A DNA stretch of 64,000 nucleotides from Bifidobacterium sp. (lineage in GTDB: Bacteria; Actinomycetota; Actinomycetes; Actinomycetales; Bifidobacteriaceae): NCBI GenBank assembly GCA_022649135.1, contig JALCNP010000012.1, positions 1-64,000 of the forward strand, in the 5' to 3' direction. This document shows positions 25,680-35,096 of this stretch, one piece after another (the stretch's first letter is position 1; each line of letters opens with the position of its first letter). Position numbers and translations under genes: made by a program. The notes beneath the pieces are model-generated. The model saw only the letters and a program-made list of their open reading frames with translations, did no database searches and was not told the DNA's origin.

Positions 25680-26819
25680 ATGCCCTATGCTCTTGCGACG
25701 GTTCTACTGGCATGCTGCGTATGGTTCGCCCTGCGATGGCTTCCCGCGGGAGCCGACGGCCATGGGCCGTTGCCGTATCTTCTTGCGGTCGTTCGCTTCC
25801 TGTGGGTTCCGCTTCTGGCATGCATCGCCATCTCGGCTGTGGTGCGGCAGTGGCCGATCTTCCTGTGGGGCTGCGGCCTTCTTCTCGTGTTCGCAGGCGT
25901 GGAGCATGGCTGCGGGCACCCGGCCACGCGTGGTTCAGCGGCACCGGGGCGACGGGGCGCCCTGTGTCCCCTTCGCCCTGACGAGGGGCGGATCCCGGGG
26001 AAGCGCACAAGCGCAGACCGGCATGCGGACGATGCGGGATCCTTCACGGCCATGACCCTGAACTGCCGGTACGGCCAGGCGGATCCTGCGGAGATCGTGG
26101 ATGCCGTCCGGACCGGCAACGTGTCGGTGCTCGCCCTCCAGGAGCTCACCGACGATCTTGCCGGGTCATTGCAGGACGCCGGGCTGTCGGATCTTCTGCC
26201 CCACCGGCGGCTCGGCGTCTCGCACATGACGGACAACGGCGGCTTCAACGGCATCTGGTCGCGTTTCCCCGCCACCGCCGGCAGCCGCGATTCCCTTGAC
26301 ATCTCAGCCGCCGATGTGCCTACCCTTACCTTCGAGCTCCCCTGCGGGCGGTCGCGGGATCGTTCCCGGGTCGCCTCGTCGGGCGTGCGGAGCATCACCG
26401 TCGTGTGCGCGCACACGAAGTCCCCGATGCGCGGATGCCGCGACTGGTCGACCGGGATCCGCGCCCTTGGCGGATTCGTCCGGGGAAGCGACCGTTGCCA
26501 CGCGACCATGATTATGGGCGATCTGAATTCGCATCGGGATCATCCCAGTTTCCGCAGCCTGCTCGATTCGGGTCTCCATGATGCCGCAGAACTCGCCCCG
26601 CAGCGTCCGAGGGGAACGTTCCCCGCACGCATCGCATGGCCCCGCATACCCCTGGACCATATACTGGTGAGCGCCGGACTTGAGTGCCGCAGGATGCGGG
26701 TGATGACCATATCGGGCACGGATCACCGCGCGGTCATCGCCGACATGGCGCCCCAGCCGTACAACGGCATCGAAGATGCTGCGCCGACGGACATGCACGG
26801 GGGTCCCGCATGCCGTTGA
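25680..26819 (+). CDS. Membrane-anchored endonuclease/exonuclease/phosphatase-fold protein
   Basis: A 379-residue protein with three hydrophobic segments in the first 85 residues, then a linker, then an EEP (DNase I-like) domain on the far side of the membrane. Motifs are TLNCRYGQADPAEIV, LALQELT (metal-binding Glu), MIMGDLNSHRDHPSF (GDxN) and ISGTDHRAVIADM (catalytic SDH-like TDH). All catalytic residues are present. Substrate is unknown: homologues with this architecture are annotated as EEP-family hydrolases. It follows ffh by 17 bp and is probably co-transcribed. Its GC is high and Arg-rich segments are common. Confidence 0.86.
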   Translation: MPYALATVLLACCVWFALRWLPAGADGHGPLPYLLAVVRFLWVPLLACIAISAVVRQWPIFLWGCGLLLVFAGVEHGCGHPATRGSAAPGRRGALCPLRPDEGRIPGKRTSADRHADDAGSFTAMTLNCRYGQADPAEIVDAVRTGNVSVLALQELTDDLAGSLQDAGLSDLLPHRRLGVSHMTDNGGFNGIWSRFPATAGSRDSLDISAADVPTLTFELPCGRSRDRSRVASSGVRSITVVCAHTKSPMRGCRDWSTGIRALGGFVRGSDRCHATMIMGDLNSHRDHPSFRSLLDSGLHDAAELAPQRPRGTFPARIAWPRIPLDHILVSAGLECRRMRVMTISGTDHRAVIADMAPQPYNGIEDAAPTDMHGGPACR

Positions 26820-26978
26820 GGCGTTTCGCGGTATCCACACCCAGGAGTTATAATATCTCAGTTATTCACGCTTGCAGAGCCCTCTCATCCTGCATGACGT
26901 GAGGAACACGTGGATTGCGGCGTCCGTGCCCCACACGGAAGCCGGAAATTCACACCTCAAGTAACAAGGAGAGCCATT

Positions 26979-27437
26979 TTGGCAACCAAGATTCGTCTGA
27001 AGCGAATGGGCAAGAAGTTCTACGCCTTCTATCGCGTGATCATCACCGATTCACGCAACAAGCGCGACGGTCGGTCGATCGAGGAGATCGGCCTGTACGA
27101 CCCGAACAAGCAGCCGTCCCTTATCCAGATCGATTCCGAGCGCGCTCAGTATTGGCTGGGCGTGGGAGCACAGCCTTCCGAGGCCGTGTTCAAGCTGCTG
27201 AACATCACTGGTGACTGGCAGAAGTTCAAGGGAATCGACGGAGCGGAAGGTACGCTGAAGAGCGTGGAGTCCGGCCCCGATGCCCAGGCCCGCGTCGACG
27301 CCGTCGAGGCTCAGGCGCAGAAGCTGAAGGCGGCCAAGTCCGAGGCCGATGCAAAGGCCGAGGCCAAGGCAGCGGCAGAGGCGAAGCCCAAGGAAGCGGC
27401 ACCGGAGGCTGCGGCCGGTGAAGAGAAGGCCGAGTAG
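26979..27437 (+). CDS. rpsP: 30S ribosomal protein S16 with extended C-terminal tail
   Basis: Small-subunit ribosomal protein needed for assembly. The S16 domain is residues 1-90 ([20 protein letters not shown], then [14 protein letters not shown]). The remaining 60 residues are a Lys/Ala/Glu-rich low-complexity tail ending GEEKAE, longer than in E. coli and common in actinobacterial S16. The start is TTG 26979: AAGGAG stands 6 nt before it and the mature sequence ATKIRLKR begins there; the upstream extension in the track is not conserved. It heads the rpsP-khpA-rimM group. Confidence 0.95.
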   Translation: MATKIRLKRMGKKFYAFYRVIITDSRNKRDGRSIEEIGLYDPNKQPSLIQIDSERAQYWLGVGAQPSEAVFKLLNITGDWQKFKGIDGAEGTLKSVESGPDAQARVDAVEAQAQKLKAAKSEADAKAEAKAAAEAKPKEAAPEAAAGEEKAE

Positions 27438-27439
27438 CC

Positions 27440-27673
27440 ATGCTCGTCCAGGCTGTTGAACATCTGATCACGAACATCGTGGATTTCCCCGATGACGTTT
27501 CCGTTAAGTCTCACGAGAACACGCGTGGAGAACTCCTCCGCGTGCGCGTGAACCCCGAGGATATCGGCCGTGTCATCGGTCGCGGGGGCCGCACGGCCAA
27601 CGCGATCCGGACCGTGGTCCAGGCCCTGGCCGACCACAAGGTGCGTGTCGATATCATGGACGTGCGTAAGTGA
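27440..27673 (+). CDS. khpA: KH-domain RNA-binding protein KhpA
   Basis: A 77-residue single KH domain; VIGRGGRTANAIRTVVQ contains the GxxG RNA-binding loop. Members of this family (YlqC/KhpA) pair with KhpB and affect cell division and RNA stability in Gram-positive bacteria. It starts 3 bp after the rpsP stop, so translation is probably coupled. Order rpsP-khpA-rimM is highly conserved. Confidence 0.94.
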   Translation: MLVQAVEHLITNIVDFPDDVSVKSHENTRGELLRVRVNPEDIGRVIGRGGRTANAIRTVVQALADHKVRVDIMDVRK

Positions 27674-27682
27674 GCCTTTAGC

Positions 27683-28267
27683 GTGGTGAATCAACAACAC
27701 GAGGACAACCCTCAGCCGCAGACGCTGCTGAGGGTTTGTCGTATAGGCCGCGCCCAAGGACTCAAGGGAGAGGTCAACGTTCATCCTTTCACCGATGAGC
27801 CGGAGCGCAGATTCGAGTCCGGGTCGGTCCTGTACACGCAGGACGGCTCACGGAAATTCACGGTGCTCCGTTCGCGTGCATCGGCAAGCCGCTGGATCGT
27901 TCTGTTTCAGGGAGTGGACGATCGCAATGCCTCGGAGGCGTTGAACGGTCTGGATCTTTATGTCCCCGAGGACGACAGGGACACCATGCTCGCCCAGGAC
28001 GCCTGGTATCCGAAGGATCTGGTGGGTCTTGAGGTTCGGATCGATGACGGCAGCGAGCCCGATATGCCGCGGGGACAGGTGGTGGGCACGGTGGTTGACG
28101 TGATCGACGCCCCCGCGCAGTCCCTGCTGAAGATCCGCCTTGCCCATCCCACGGAGGACGAACGGACCTCGCTGGTGCCGTTCGTCGACGAACTGGTCCC
28201 CACCGTCGACATCGATGCGGGGTACCTCACCGTCAACCCGCCCCACGGCCTCATCGCGGGATTGTAG
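27683..28267 (+). CDS. rimM: Ribosome maturation factor RimM
   Basis: Binds S19 and helps mature the 30S head domain. The 194-residue product has the N-terminal RimM domain (RVCRIGRAQGLKGEVNVHPFTDEP) and the C-terminal PRC-barrel, recognisable by WYPKDLVGLEV, GTVVDVIDAPAQSLLKI and LVPFVDELVPTVDI. It starts with one of two tandem GTG codons (27683 or 27686), 10 bp after khpA. A 207-bp gap without a gene then precedes trmD, whereas the two are often adjacent. Confidence 0.94.
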   Translation: MVNQQHEDNPQPQTLLRVCRIGRAQGLKGEVNVHPFTDEPERRFESGSVLYTQDGSRKFTVLRSRASASRWIVLFQGVDDRNASEALNGLDLYVPEDDRDTMLAQDAWYPKDLVGLEVRIDDGSEPDMPRGQVVGTVVDVIDAPAQSLLKIRLAHPTEDERTSLVPFVDELVPTVDIDAGYLTVNPPHGLIAGL

Positions 28268-28474
28268 TCACACGCCGCGCGGACGAGGCGCTCTGGGGGC
28301 GTGCGACGGCCAGTGTCCCCCCAGCGCCTCGGGCACGCTGGGTCGGGTGCGCCACGCTTCGACGGGTACGCTGGCCGACGGTCGCCATGGATCCACCGCA
28401 GCACCCCATAGCGGCGGATCCGGCCGAAACGTCTTCTTCGCGAAGCATTCACACCATGGGAGGGTGAGAAAAAC

Positions 28475-29263
28475 ATGAAAATCGACATCGTTTCCGTTTT
28501 TCCGGAGTTCTTCGACGTCCTGCGCCTGAGCCTGCTGGGAAAGGCACAGGACAAGGGGCTGATATCCATCGCCGCGCATGATCTGCGCGACTGGACCCAT
28601 GACGTTCATCACTGCGTGGACGACACGCCCGTCGGGGGCGGCGCGGGAATGGTGATGAAGCCCGAGGTCTGGGGAGAGTGCCTGGATGACCTTCTGCGCG
28701 CCGACGCAGGCAGACCGACATTGATTTTCCCCAATCCCTCGGCCCCCCTTTTCACTCAGAGCGACGCGACCGAACTGTCCGGAGCGGATCATCTGATCTT
28801 CGGCTGCGGACGATACGAGGGCTATGACGCCCGGATCCCGGAGCATTACCGCGCATGCGGCATCGACGTTCGCGAGTACTCCATCGGCGACTACGTGCTC
28901 AACGGCGGGGAGGTGGCGGCGGCGGCCATGCTGGAGGCGATAACGCGTCTTATCCCCGGATTCATGGGCAACCCCGAGTCCATCGTTGAGGAGTCGTACA
29001 CCGGAAGAAACGCACTGCTCGAGCACCGCCAATACACGAAGCCCGCGCAATGGCGCGGGCTGGACGTCCCCACGATTCTGCTCAGCGGGGACCATGGAAA
29101 AGTCGACCGGTACCGCAGGGACGAGGCGATGCGCAGAACCGACAGGATACGGCCGGATCTTATCGGGAGACTCGTGTGCTCCGAGCTCGACAAGGCCGAT
29201 CTCGCATTGCTCGGCTCCCTCGGATGGGACCTGTCCGGCGAGCATCCGACCCGGATCGAATAA
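28475..29263 (+). CDS. trmD: tRNA (guanine37-N1)-methyltransferase
   Basis: Methylates G37 next to the anticodon using S-adenosylmethionine, preventing frameshifts. The 262-residue product has MKIDIVSVFPEFFDVL, TPVGGGAGMVMKPEVW, FGCGRYEGYDARIPE and REYSIGDYVLNGGEVAA, the residues of the SPOUT knot that bind the cofactor, and ESYTGRNALLEHRQYTKP toward the C-terminus. Start ATG 28475 has GGGAGGGTG upstream. The 28268-28474 gap before it holds no feature I can support. Confidence 0.96.
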   Translation: MKIDIVSVFPEFFDVLRLSLLGKAQDKGLISIAAHDLRDWTHDVHHCVDDTPVGGGAGMVMKPEVWGECLDDLLRADAGRPTLIFPNPSAPLFTQSDATELSGADHLIFGCGRYEGYDARIPEHYRACGIDVREYSIGDYVLNGGEVAAAAMLEAITRLIPGFMGNPESIVEESYTGRNALLEHRQYTKPAQWRGLDVPTILLSGDHGKVDRYRRDEAMRRTDRIRPDLIGRLVCSELDKADLALLGSLGWDLSGEHPTRIE

Positions 29264-29302
29264 ACGCTTCGGGACTCGTTCCGCCGGACAATCGCGGACC
29301 CC

Positions 29303-29905
29303 CTATAGCCCCTTCACCACGACGCGCTCGGATGCATCCATGCGCTCGGTGTTGCCCGTGGGGGTCACGATATCTCCGAATGGCATCTGAGCCAGCAGCT
29401 TCCAGCTTGCCGGAATGCCGAAGACCCGATGGACCTCCTCGTCGATCAGCGGGTTGTAATGCTGAAGGGAGGCCCCCAGACCCTGCTCGGAAAGAGCGGT
29501 CCACACCGACAGCTGCAGCATGCCCGCAGACTGCTGGGCCCATATCGGGAAGTTCCCGGCATATGTCGCGAACTTCTCCGCAAAACCGGAGGTGGTCTCC
29601 TCATCGTCAAAGAACAGAACCGTGGCGTGGGCCGCCGCGAACGAGTCGATCTTCTCCTCGGTTTTCTTGAAGGCCTCCTCGTCGACGGATACGGCCCGCA
29701 GCGCATCCTTGACGATGTCCCAGAGCTTGGCGTGATCGGCCCCGAACAGAAGAACGGCTCGCTGTGACTGCGAATTGAAGGCACTGGGGACGGCGACGAC
29801 GAGGTCGCTGACCAGATCGACGAGCTTGCGGTCGCTCAGGGCCGACGTCCCCGTCAGGACGTACTGGGAATGACGCGTGTGCAATGAGGCAAGGATATCC
29901 GACAT
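29303..29905 (-). CDS. Nitroreductase family protein (Frm2/HBN1-like)
   Basis: A 200-residue FMN-dependent oxidoreductase of the nitroreductase superfamily. DILASLHTRHSQYVLTG carries the N-terminal Arg for FMN phosphate, VPSAFNSQSQRAVLLFG and GNFPIWAQQSAGMLQLSVWTAL are typical of the subfamily resembling yeast Frm2, and GLGASLQHYNP closes the core. Physiological substrate is unknown. ATG 29905 is chosen because GGAGAAAAAC sits before it; the ATG at 29917 has no ribosome site. It is convergent with trmD and stands alone. The 190 bp upstream hold no other gene. Confidence 0.88.
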   Translation of the reverse strand: MSDILASLHTRHSQYVLTGTSALSDRKLVDLVSDLVVAVPSAFNSQSQRAVLLFGADHAKLWDIVKDALRAVSVDEEAFKKTEEKIDSFAAAHATVLFFDDEETTSGFAEKFATYAGNFPIWAQQSAGMLQLSVWTALSEQGLGASLQHYNPLIDEEVHRVFGIPASWKLLAQMPFGDIVTPTGNTERMDASERVVVKGL

Positions 29906-30096
29906 GTTTTTCTCCATAACGCTAGGAACGCGACGTCGATGGAAACCGGCGCCGCCCTTATATGAACACCTCGATTAGAGGTATATCAATGAGTCTTAGC
30001 ATACAGAGGGAAAGGTCGTCTCCGCGGCGCATTTCACTTCAGGAGAATTCCGGCCCCATGTGACCGATCTCACTTTATTATTCGCACTTCACCCAT

Positions 30097-30696
30097 TCAG
30101 ACCTCCCCGCCATCGCCCTGCGCGATGAAATAGGACACATCGGTCTCCCCGTAGGAGCGGCGATCGGCGAGCGTCCACCCCTCAGGAGCGCGGGGATGGG
30201 AAGACCGGCTCGAACGTTCCAGAACGATGACGGAGCCTTCCCCCACAACCCCTCCATGAACAAGATCATTCATCAGCGACTCGCATGCGGATGTCGGCAC
30301 GGCATAGGGGGGATCGATGAACACCACGGAAAAGGCCGGACCGCAATAGGAGGAAGCGAAGCGCTCCGCACGACGCCTCAGGGCGCGGGCCGTCATGGCG
30401 CCATTCCACGACGAGGAGCGCCGGAGCACCCCCAGGGTCCGGGACAGGGCCGAAACCACGGGACCGGCATCGTCAACGCAGATAAGCTCGTCCGCCCCGC
30501 GCGACAGGGCCTCGATGCCCAGCGCGCCGGTACCCGCATAAAGATCGAGCACCCGAGAGCCGTCGAACATCCCCCGGGAGTCCAGATACGAGAACATCGC
30601 CTCCTTGGTCCGATCCGTCGTCGGTCGGGTGCCGGCGTTGACGGCAGGCAGGGACATGCCCTTGAATCGTCCGGAGATAACATGCATATCCACCAT
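30097..30696 (-). CDS. rsmD: 16S rRNA (guanine966-N2)-methyltransferase
   Basis: Modifies G966 of 16S rRNA with S-adenosylmethionine. The 199-residue product has HVISGRFKGMSLPA (substrate-binding start), RPTTDRTKEAMFSYL, VLDLYAGTGALGIEALSRGA (motif I) and VVFIDPPYAVP (the DPPY catalytic motif). Two starts are possible, ATG 30696 and ATG 30687; the first has GGGG 4 nt upstream. It begins 37 bp after recG on the same strand, a common pairing. Confidence 0.93.
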   Translation of the reverse strand: MVDMHVISGRFKGMSLPAVNAGTRPTTDRTKEAMFSYLDSRGMFDGSRVLDLYAGTGALGIEALSRGADELICVDDAGPVVSALSRTLGVLRRSSSWNGAMTARALRRRAERFASSYCGPAFSVVFIDPPYAVPTSACESLMNDLVHGGVVGEGSVIVLERSSRSSHPRAPEGWTLADRRSYGETDVSYFIAQGDGGEV

Positions 30697-30732
30697 TATG
30701 CCCCGGGGCTGCACAAGGCAACGAAAGCGCAC

Positions 30733-33147
30733 CTAGTCCCCGACGATCACCGACTCCCCCGCGCGCGTAAAGTCCAGAACCGCGCCCGCAAGCTGAACCT
30801 GGTGTTCCAGCCCGGGATCGGCGTCCAGCACCCCTTGGGCATCCTTGCGCGCCCGTGCGATAACGGGCGCATCCTGCACGACCCTGAGCAGCTTCAGGCT
30901 CGACTTCCCGCCCGACTGGGCATCCCCCAGAACGTCCCCGGCACCGCGCAGCTCGAGATCCGCCTGGGCTATCCGCGCCCCGTCAAGCGATCCGTGGATG
31001 ATCTCCAGTCTCTTCTCGGCGATGCTCCCCGGTTCCGCCCTGGAGACAAGAAACGCCCATGAGCGGGTACCGCCACGCCCGACACGCCCGCGAAGCTGAT
31101 GCAGCTGAGACAATCCGTAGCGATCGGCGTCAAAGACCACTATGCAGCTTGCCTGGGGGACATCGACCCCCACCTCGATCACCGTGGTCGCGACCAGGAC
31201 CGGCGTGCTTCCGTCGGCGAAGCCCGCCATCACACGCTGTTTGGTCGCATCGTCGTCTCGCCCGCTCAGAGTCGCGATCCGAATTCCCGAAAACTGGGCG
31301 AGACCGGCGAGCCTGCGGGATATCTCCATCACGGAATGAAGAGGGCGGGGCTGTTCGGCAGCGGACTCCCCCGTCTCCTCGTCGATCCGCGGAGCCGCCT
31401 CCATCCCCTCCTGGCTGTCGTCGTCCTCGTCGATTCGCGGACAGACCACATAGGCGCGTTCGCCGGCGTCGACGCGGCTGCGAATATGGCCGAACATGCG
31501 CGATATCGTGTGCGCATCGGACTCCCGCACGACGACCGTGTGTATGGGCTTGCGACCCCCTGGAAGCTCCGTGAGCATCGATATGTCCAGATCCCCGAAC
31601 CACGTCATAGCCGCCGAACGCGGGATGGGAGTCGCCGTCATCACCAGAAGATGGGGGGACCTCCGTCCTCTGTCGTGCAGGGACCCGCGCTGCTCCACGC
31701 CGAAACGGTGCTGCTCGTCAATGACGACCAAGGCAAGATTCGGCGCCTGGAATCGCGCGGAGAACGCCGCATGCGTGGCAACCACGATGCAGGGGTCGCC
31801 GCTTGCGGCCTGCGCGAAGGCCTTTCTGCGCGCGGCCAGCCTCATCCCGCCCGTGAGCAGAACGACCGGCACGCGACGACCCCGGCCGTCTCCCTCATCT
31901 CCTGGATCTGCGATCTTCCCCGCAGCGTCGGAGACATCATCGCCGCCACCGGACAAAGCACGGACGAAAGCGCGGACCGTCGCGTAATGCTGTTCGGCAA
32001 GAACCTGCGTCGGCACCACGAGTACAGCCTGGAAACCGCAGTCCACCGCCTGCAGCATCGCGGCAAGAGCCACCACCGTCTTCCCGGAGCCGACCTCTCC
32101 CTCCACAAGACGGTGCATGGGATAGGGACGGGCCATATCCTGGGCGATCTGCGACATGACTTCGCGTTGGCCCCGGGTGAGCTCGAACGGAAGCGAACGC
32201 ACGAATGCATCACGCAGGGCAGTGGCATCGCAGGAATATGCCTCGCATCCGTGAATCTGCTGACGTGTGCGCAGCACGGCCGTCTGGGAGACGAACGCCT
32301 CCTCGTAGCGCAACGTGGCCACCGCCGAGGAGAACATATCCACCGTGTGCGGATCATGGATGGCCCATATCGCCTCCCGGCGGTGAAGAAGTCCATTGGA
32401 TTCGCGAACCTCCTCGGGCAGGATGTCCGGGATCGATCCGCTGCCCTCCCGAGCATCGCTCTTCGCATCGTCATCGTTTCCGCGCTCGCCACGAGCGGCA
32501 TCGTCGAGGACGGCATCAGCAGCATATTGCGCAACCGGGGAATCCACGGCCGTCAGCATCGCGATAATCGACTCGTGGATGTGCTCACTCGATATGCGGG
32601 AATTCGCATGGTAGACGGGCCGGGGTCTGCATACCCTTGCCAAGGCGGCCTCATCCGTCGGGGCGTCGAACCTCATGCCCTCCTCCCCCTCGGCAGACGA
32701 TGGCACCGTCAGCACCTGGGGGTGGGTGAACTGGAGCTGACCGTTGAACTCACTGGGCTGCCCGGCAATCACGACATGCGCACCATTGCGCAGCTTCGAG
32801 GCCATCCATTCCACATAGGGCCGCTTATGCGAGAAGAACACGATTCTCGCCGTCCCCGAATCCGTCGATCGCGCCGCCGCGAACCGGGCGTCGTCCACAA
32901 CGGCCTCCAGGCGGTAGCCCCGCCCACTCATCGAGCTCACCCGGACATCACCCACCTGGGCTGCGAAAGCCATGTCCTCGCCGATCGTCGCCTCACGGAT
33001 CGCCCGCAGGGGGACGGGGGGAATCACACGAAAAGGATAGTACGTCATCGCTTCGCCGACGGTACGAACCCCCAACGCCTTGAAGGCACTCACACGGCGC
33101 TTATTGCTGATCAGCGACGACACCGCCGCATTCAATGAAACGCTCAT
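30733..33147 (-). CDS. recG: ATP-dependent DNA helicase RecG
   Basis: Branch-migration helicase that regresses stalled replication forks. The 804-residue product has the N-terminal wedge/OB domain, then GEVGSGKTVVALAAMLQ (motif I), VIDEQHRFGVEQR (the RecG form of DExH), MTATPIPRSAAMTWFGDLD, LVATTVIEVGVDVPQAS and QLRGRVGRGGTRSWAF. An acidic insertion of about 60 residues (AARGERGNDDDAKSDARE region) separates the wedge from the helicase domains and makes it longer than usual. Possible starts are ATG 33156 and 33147. It is followed by rsmD. Confidence 0.95.
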   Translation of the reverse strand: MSVSLNAAVSSLISNKRRVSAFKALGVRTVGEAMTYYPFRVIPPVPLRAIREATIGEDMAFAAQVGDVRVSSMSGRGYRLEAVVDDARFAAARSTDSGTARIVFFSHKRPYVEWMASKLRNGAHVVIAGQPSEFNGQLQFTHPQVLTVPSSAEGEEGMRFDAPTDEAALARVCRPRPVYHANSRISSEHIHESIIAMLTAVDSPVAQYAADAVLDDAARGERGNDDDAKSDAREGSGSIPDILPEEVRESNGLLHRREAIWAIHDPHTVDMFSSAVATLRYEEAFVSQTAVLRTRQQIHGCEAYSCDATALRDAFVRSLPFELTRGQREVMSQIAQDMARPYPMHRLVEGEVGSGKTVVALAAMLQAVDCGFQAVLVVPTQVLAEQHYATVRAFVRALSGGGDDVSDAAGKIADPGDEGDGRGRRVPVVLLTGGMRLAARRKAFAQAASGDPCIVVATHAAFSARFQAPNLALVVIDEQHRFGVEQRGSLHDRGRRSPHLLVMTATPIPRSAAMTWFGDLDISMLTELPGGRKPIHTVVVRESDAHTISRMFGHIRSRVDAGERAYVVCPRIDEDDDSQEGMEAAPRIDEETGESAAEQPRPLHSVMEISRRLAGLAQFSGIRIATLSGRDDDATKQRVMAGFADGSTPVLVATTVIEVGVDVPQASCIVVFDADRYGLSQLHQLRGRVGRGGTRSWAFLVSRAEPGSIAEKRLEIIHGSLDGARIAQADLELRGAGDVLGDAQSGGKSSLKLLRVVQDAPVIARARKDAQGVLDADPGLEHQVQLAGAVLDFTRAGESVIVGD

Positions 33148-33221
33148 GCACTCCATCTTCCCCAAGCAGCCCGACAGAGCGAGACGCGGCGGGCGCCGCG
33201 TCGTGTCCGACGGGGAACAGC

Positions 33222-33256
33222 AAAGCCCCGAAAGCCATACGGTCTTTCGGGGCTTT
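33222..33256 (-). terminator. Hairpin terminator after rpmB
   Basis: AAAGCCCCGAAAG and CTTTCGGGGCTTT form a perfect 13-bp stem around a 9-nt loop. It lies 18 bp past the rpmB stop on the minus strand and about 75 bp ahead of recG. Confidence 0.8.
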
Positions 33257-33274
33257 AAGCGTTTATCTCGCTAT

Positions 33275-33469
33275 TCACGCGGCCACGCGCTGAACCTTGC
33301 CTGCCTTGAGGCATTTGGCGCACACGCTGATGCGAACGCTTTCGCCATCAACGGTGGTACGAACCGGCTGCAGGTTCGGGCGGAAGGTGCGCTTATTGCG
33401 GATATGCGAATGCGAAACGGTGAAACCGGTCTGCGGTCCCTTGCCGCACACTGCGCAACGAGCTGCCAT
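33275..33469 (-). CDS. rpmB: 50S ribosomal protein L28
   Basis: A 64-residue large-subunit protein: [29 protein letters not shown] followed by [11 protein letters not shown]. The two CxxC pairs make this the zinc-binding (C+) form. ATG 33469 has GGGAGTTCATC before it; the 24 extra residues in the track ORF are not part of the protein. It is transcribed divergently from the PfkB-fold gene across a 285-bp gap that holds both promoters and nothing else I recognise. Confidence 0.96.
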   Translation of the reverse strand: MAARCAVCGKGPQTGFTVSHSHIRNKRTFRPNLQPVRTTVDGESVRISVCAKCLKAGKVQRVAA

Positions 33470-33754
33470 GATGAACTCCCTATTTGTTGACTTGCACGTC
33501 TGTTTTACGCTCGACCACGATAGATACGACGCCGAACACACAACTTCACTAATATATAGCTAAATCGGATAATCCGCAACTGCAGCGTGTATCAACGCTC
33601 ATCTTTCAGCGCAAACGCCGCCGGACACGATATATTCAGCTTATATGCCTATGGTGATTCCCATCCTAAGCTTCTAGAATCACGCTGGAGCGACTATCGT
33701 CCACACCATCACAGGATCCACGCTCATGCGCGCTGCGACGAACAGGAGGTCAGC

Positions 33755-34879
33755 ATGGATGACATCACACGAACCGATCCCGCACCGGCAACCGAGGCGA
33801 ACGGCGCCTCCGTATCCGGGCGTTCGGGAGAAGCCGACGCCAGGAGCCGCGCGGTCAGGGACACCGGTCCATCCGTTCTTTCCCTGGGTCAGATATGGGT
33901 CGACATCATGCTCGATGTCCCGGCCATTCCCCAGGCCGGGGGCTTTGCGGTCACCCGGCAGGTGACGCCGGCGATCGGAGGAAGCTACCGGGTGCTGGAT
34001 GCCGCGCGCCGCATGGGGGCCCGGTCCCGGCACGGCGGCATCATCGGCACCGGCTTCTGGGGCACCGCGATTCGCAACGCACTGCAGGAAAGCGGCATCG
34101 AGCACGTCGGACAGGACCGGCTCGACGCCGATACGGGATTCAGACTCGTATTCAACGATGGCGAACGCAAAACGTTCATCGCCACCTACGGCGCCGAAAC
34201 GCAGGGGGACGAGGAGACCTTCGCCGAGCTCGAGCCCGACGCCGGCGATGTCGTTCACATCAGCGGCAACACCCTGATGGATCATTCGGCGGCGGGAATC
34301 GACGTTTTCCTCGAGAGAAAGGGCAATGCCCCGGGGTCGCGCGACTTCACGCTGGTTCTCAACCCCACGAACTCCCTGCACCTGGTGAACGACCATCTTC
34401 TGGAGGACACGGTTCTCGCCCGGCCGCTGTGGTCATGCAACCGGCAGGAGGCGGTTACTCTGGCGGAGCGTCTCGGCGTCGACACACGCAACGACGCGGC
34501 CATGACCGTCGGGGGCGGATTCGACGAATCCATGGCGGGGCTATGCGAGGCCCTGGGCTCGGTGCTGCACGCCCCCATCGTGCTCCGCGCCGGATCGCGA
34601 GGCGCCTGGGTGCGCGAGGCGAACGCCGCCCATGCACTTCACATCCCCGGGTATCCGACGAAGCCCGTGCACACCAGATCCGCCGGCTCATGCCACACCG
34701 GTGCCCTGTGCGCGATGCTCGCCGAAGGACGTTCGCTGCAGGAGGCGACCCGCCTCGCCAACGCGGCCGCGTCCCTTGCCATCGATCACAGCGTCTCGGG
34801 GGTGCCGCAGTGCCCGGATCCGACCCAGGCGCAGGCCTTGGCGGATTCATCCGGAGACATGCCGGACGAACGCCGCTGA
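33755..34879 (+). CDS. PfkB-fold carbohydrate kinase homologue lacking the catalytic Asp
   Basis: A 374-residue member of the ribokinase/PfkB family. After a 40-residue polar N-terminus it reads VLSLGQIWVDIMLDVPAIPQAGG and TPAIGGSYRVLDAARRMGA, then GTGFWGTAIRNALQESGI and ETFAELEPDAGDVVHISGN. At the position of the anion-hole motif GAGD it has SAGS (residues 309-312, within TRSAGSCHTGALCAML), so the catalytic base is Ser, and the Asn of the GGxxxN signature is replaced. It may be a pseudokinase or a regulator. A strong AGGAGG site precedes ATG 33755. A ROK regulator follows on the same strand about 217 bp later. Confidence 0.83.
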   Translation: MDDITRTDPAPATEANGASVSGRSGEADARSRAVRDTGPSVLSLGQIWVDIMLDVPAIPQAGGFAVTRQVTPAIGGSYRVLDAARRMGARSRHGGIIGTGFWGTAIRNALQESGIEHVGQDRLDADTGFRLVFNDGERKTFIATYGAETQGDEETFAELEPDAGDVVHISGNTLMDHSAAGIDVFLERKGNAPGSRDFTLVLNPTNSLHLVNDHLLEDTVLARPLWSCNRQEAVTLAERLGVDTRNDAAMTVGGGFDESMAGLCEALGSVLHAPIVLRAGSRGAWVREANAAHALHIPGYPTKPVHTRSAGSCHTGALCAMLAEGRSLQEATRLANAAASLAIDHSVSGVPQCPDPTQAQALADSSGDMPDERR

Positions 34880-34939
34880 AACCTGTCATCGTCGGCTGCG
34901 CCAAGCCCTCACCTGCATCCGGGCAGCGGGCGCGCGAGG

Positions 34940-34977
34940 GGATACGACGTCGCCCCATCCCGAGCAACGCCGTATCC
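34940..34977 (+). terminator. Imperfect hairpin after the PfkB-fold gene
   Basis: GGATACGACG (34940-34949) and CGCCGTATCC (34968-34977) pair over 10 positions with one mismatch around an 18-nt loop, 60 bp after the stop. It may end the kinase transcript or be a protein-binding site ahead of the ROK gene. Confidence 0.4.
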
Positions 34978-35096
34978 ACCCCTCTGTATAGTCTCTGAGC
35001 GGTGCCATTTCATACGGGACGGACGAGGGTCTTCTCGCCCGGGCGCCCCATGAACACCTGTAGGTCATGTCTGGAGTTGCGGGGAGATGATTGCCG

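Noticed and set aside
31099-33138. 679-residue plus-strand ORF opposite recG
   Set aside because: Shadow of recG; the composition is His/Arg/Gly-rich and lacks any domain.
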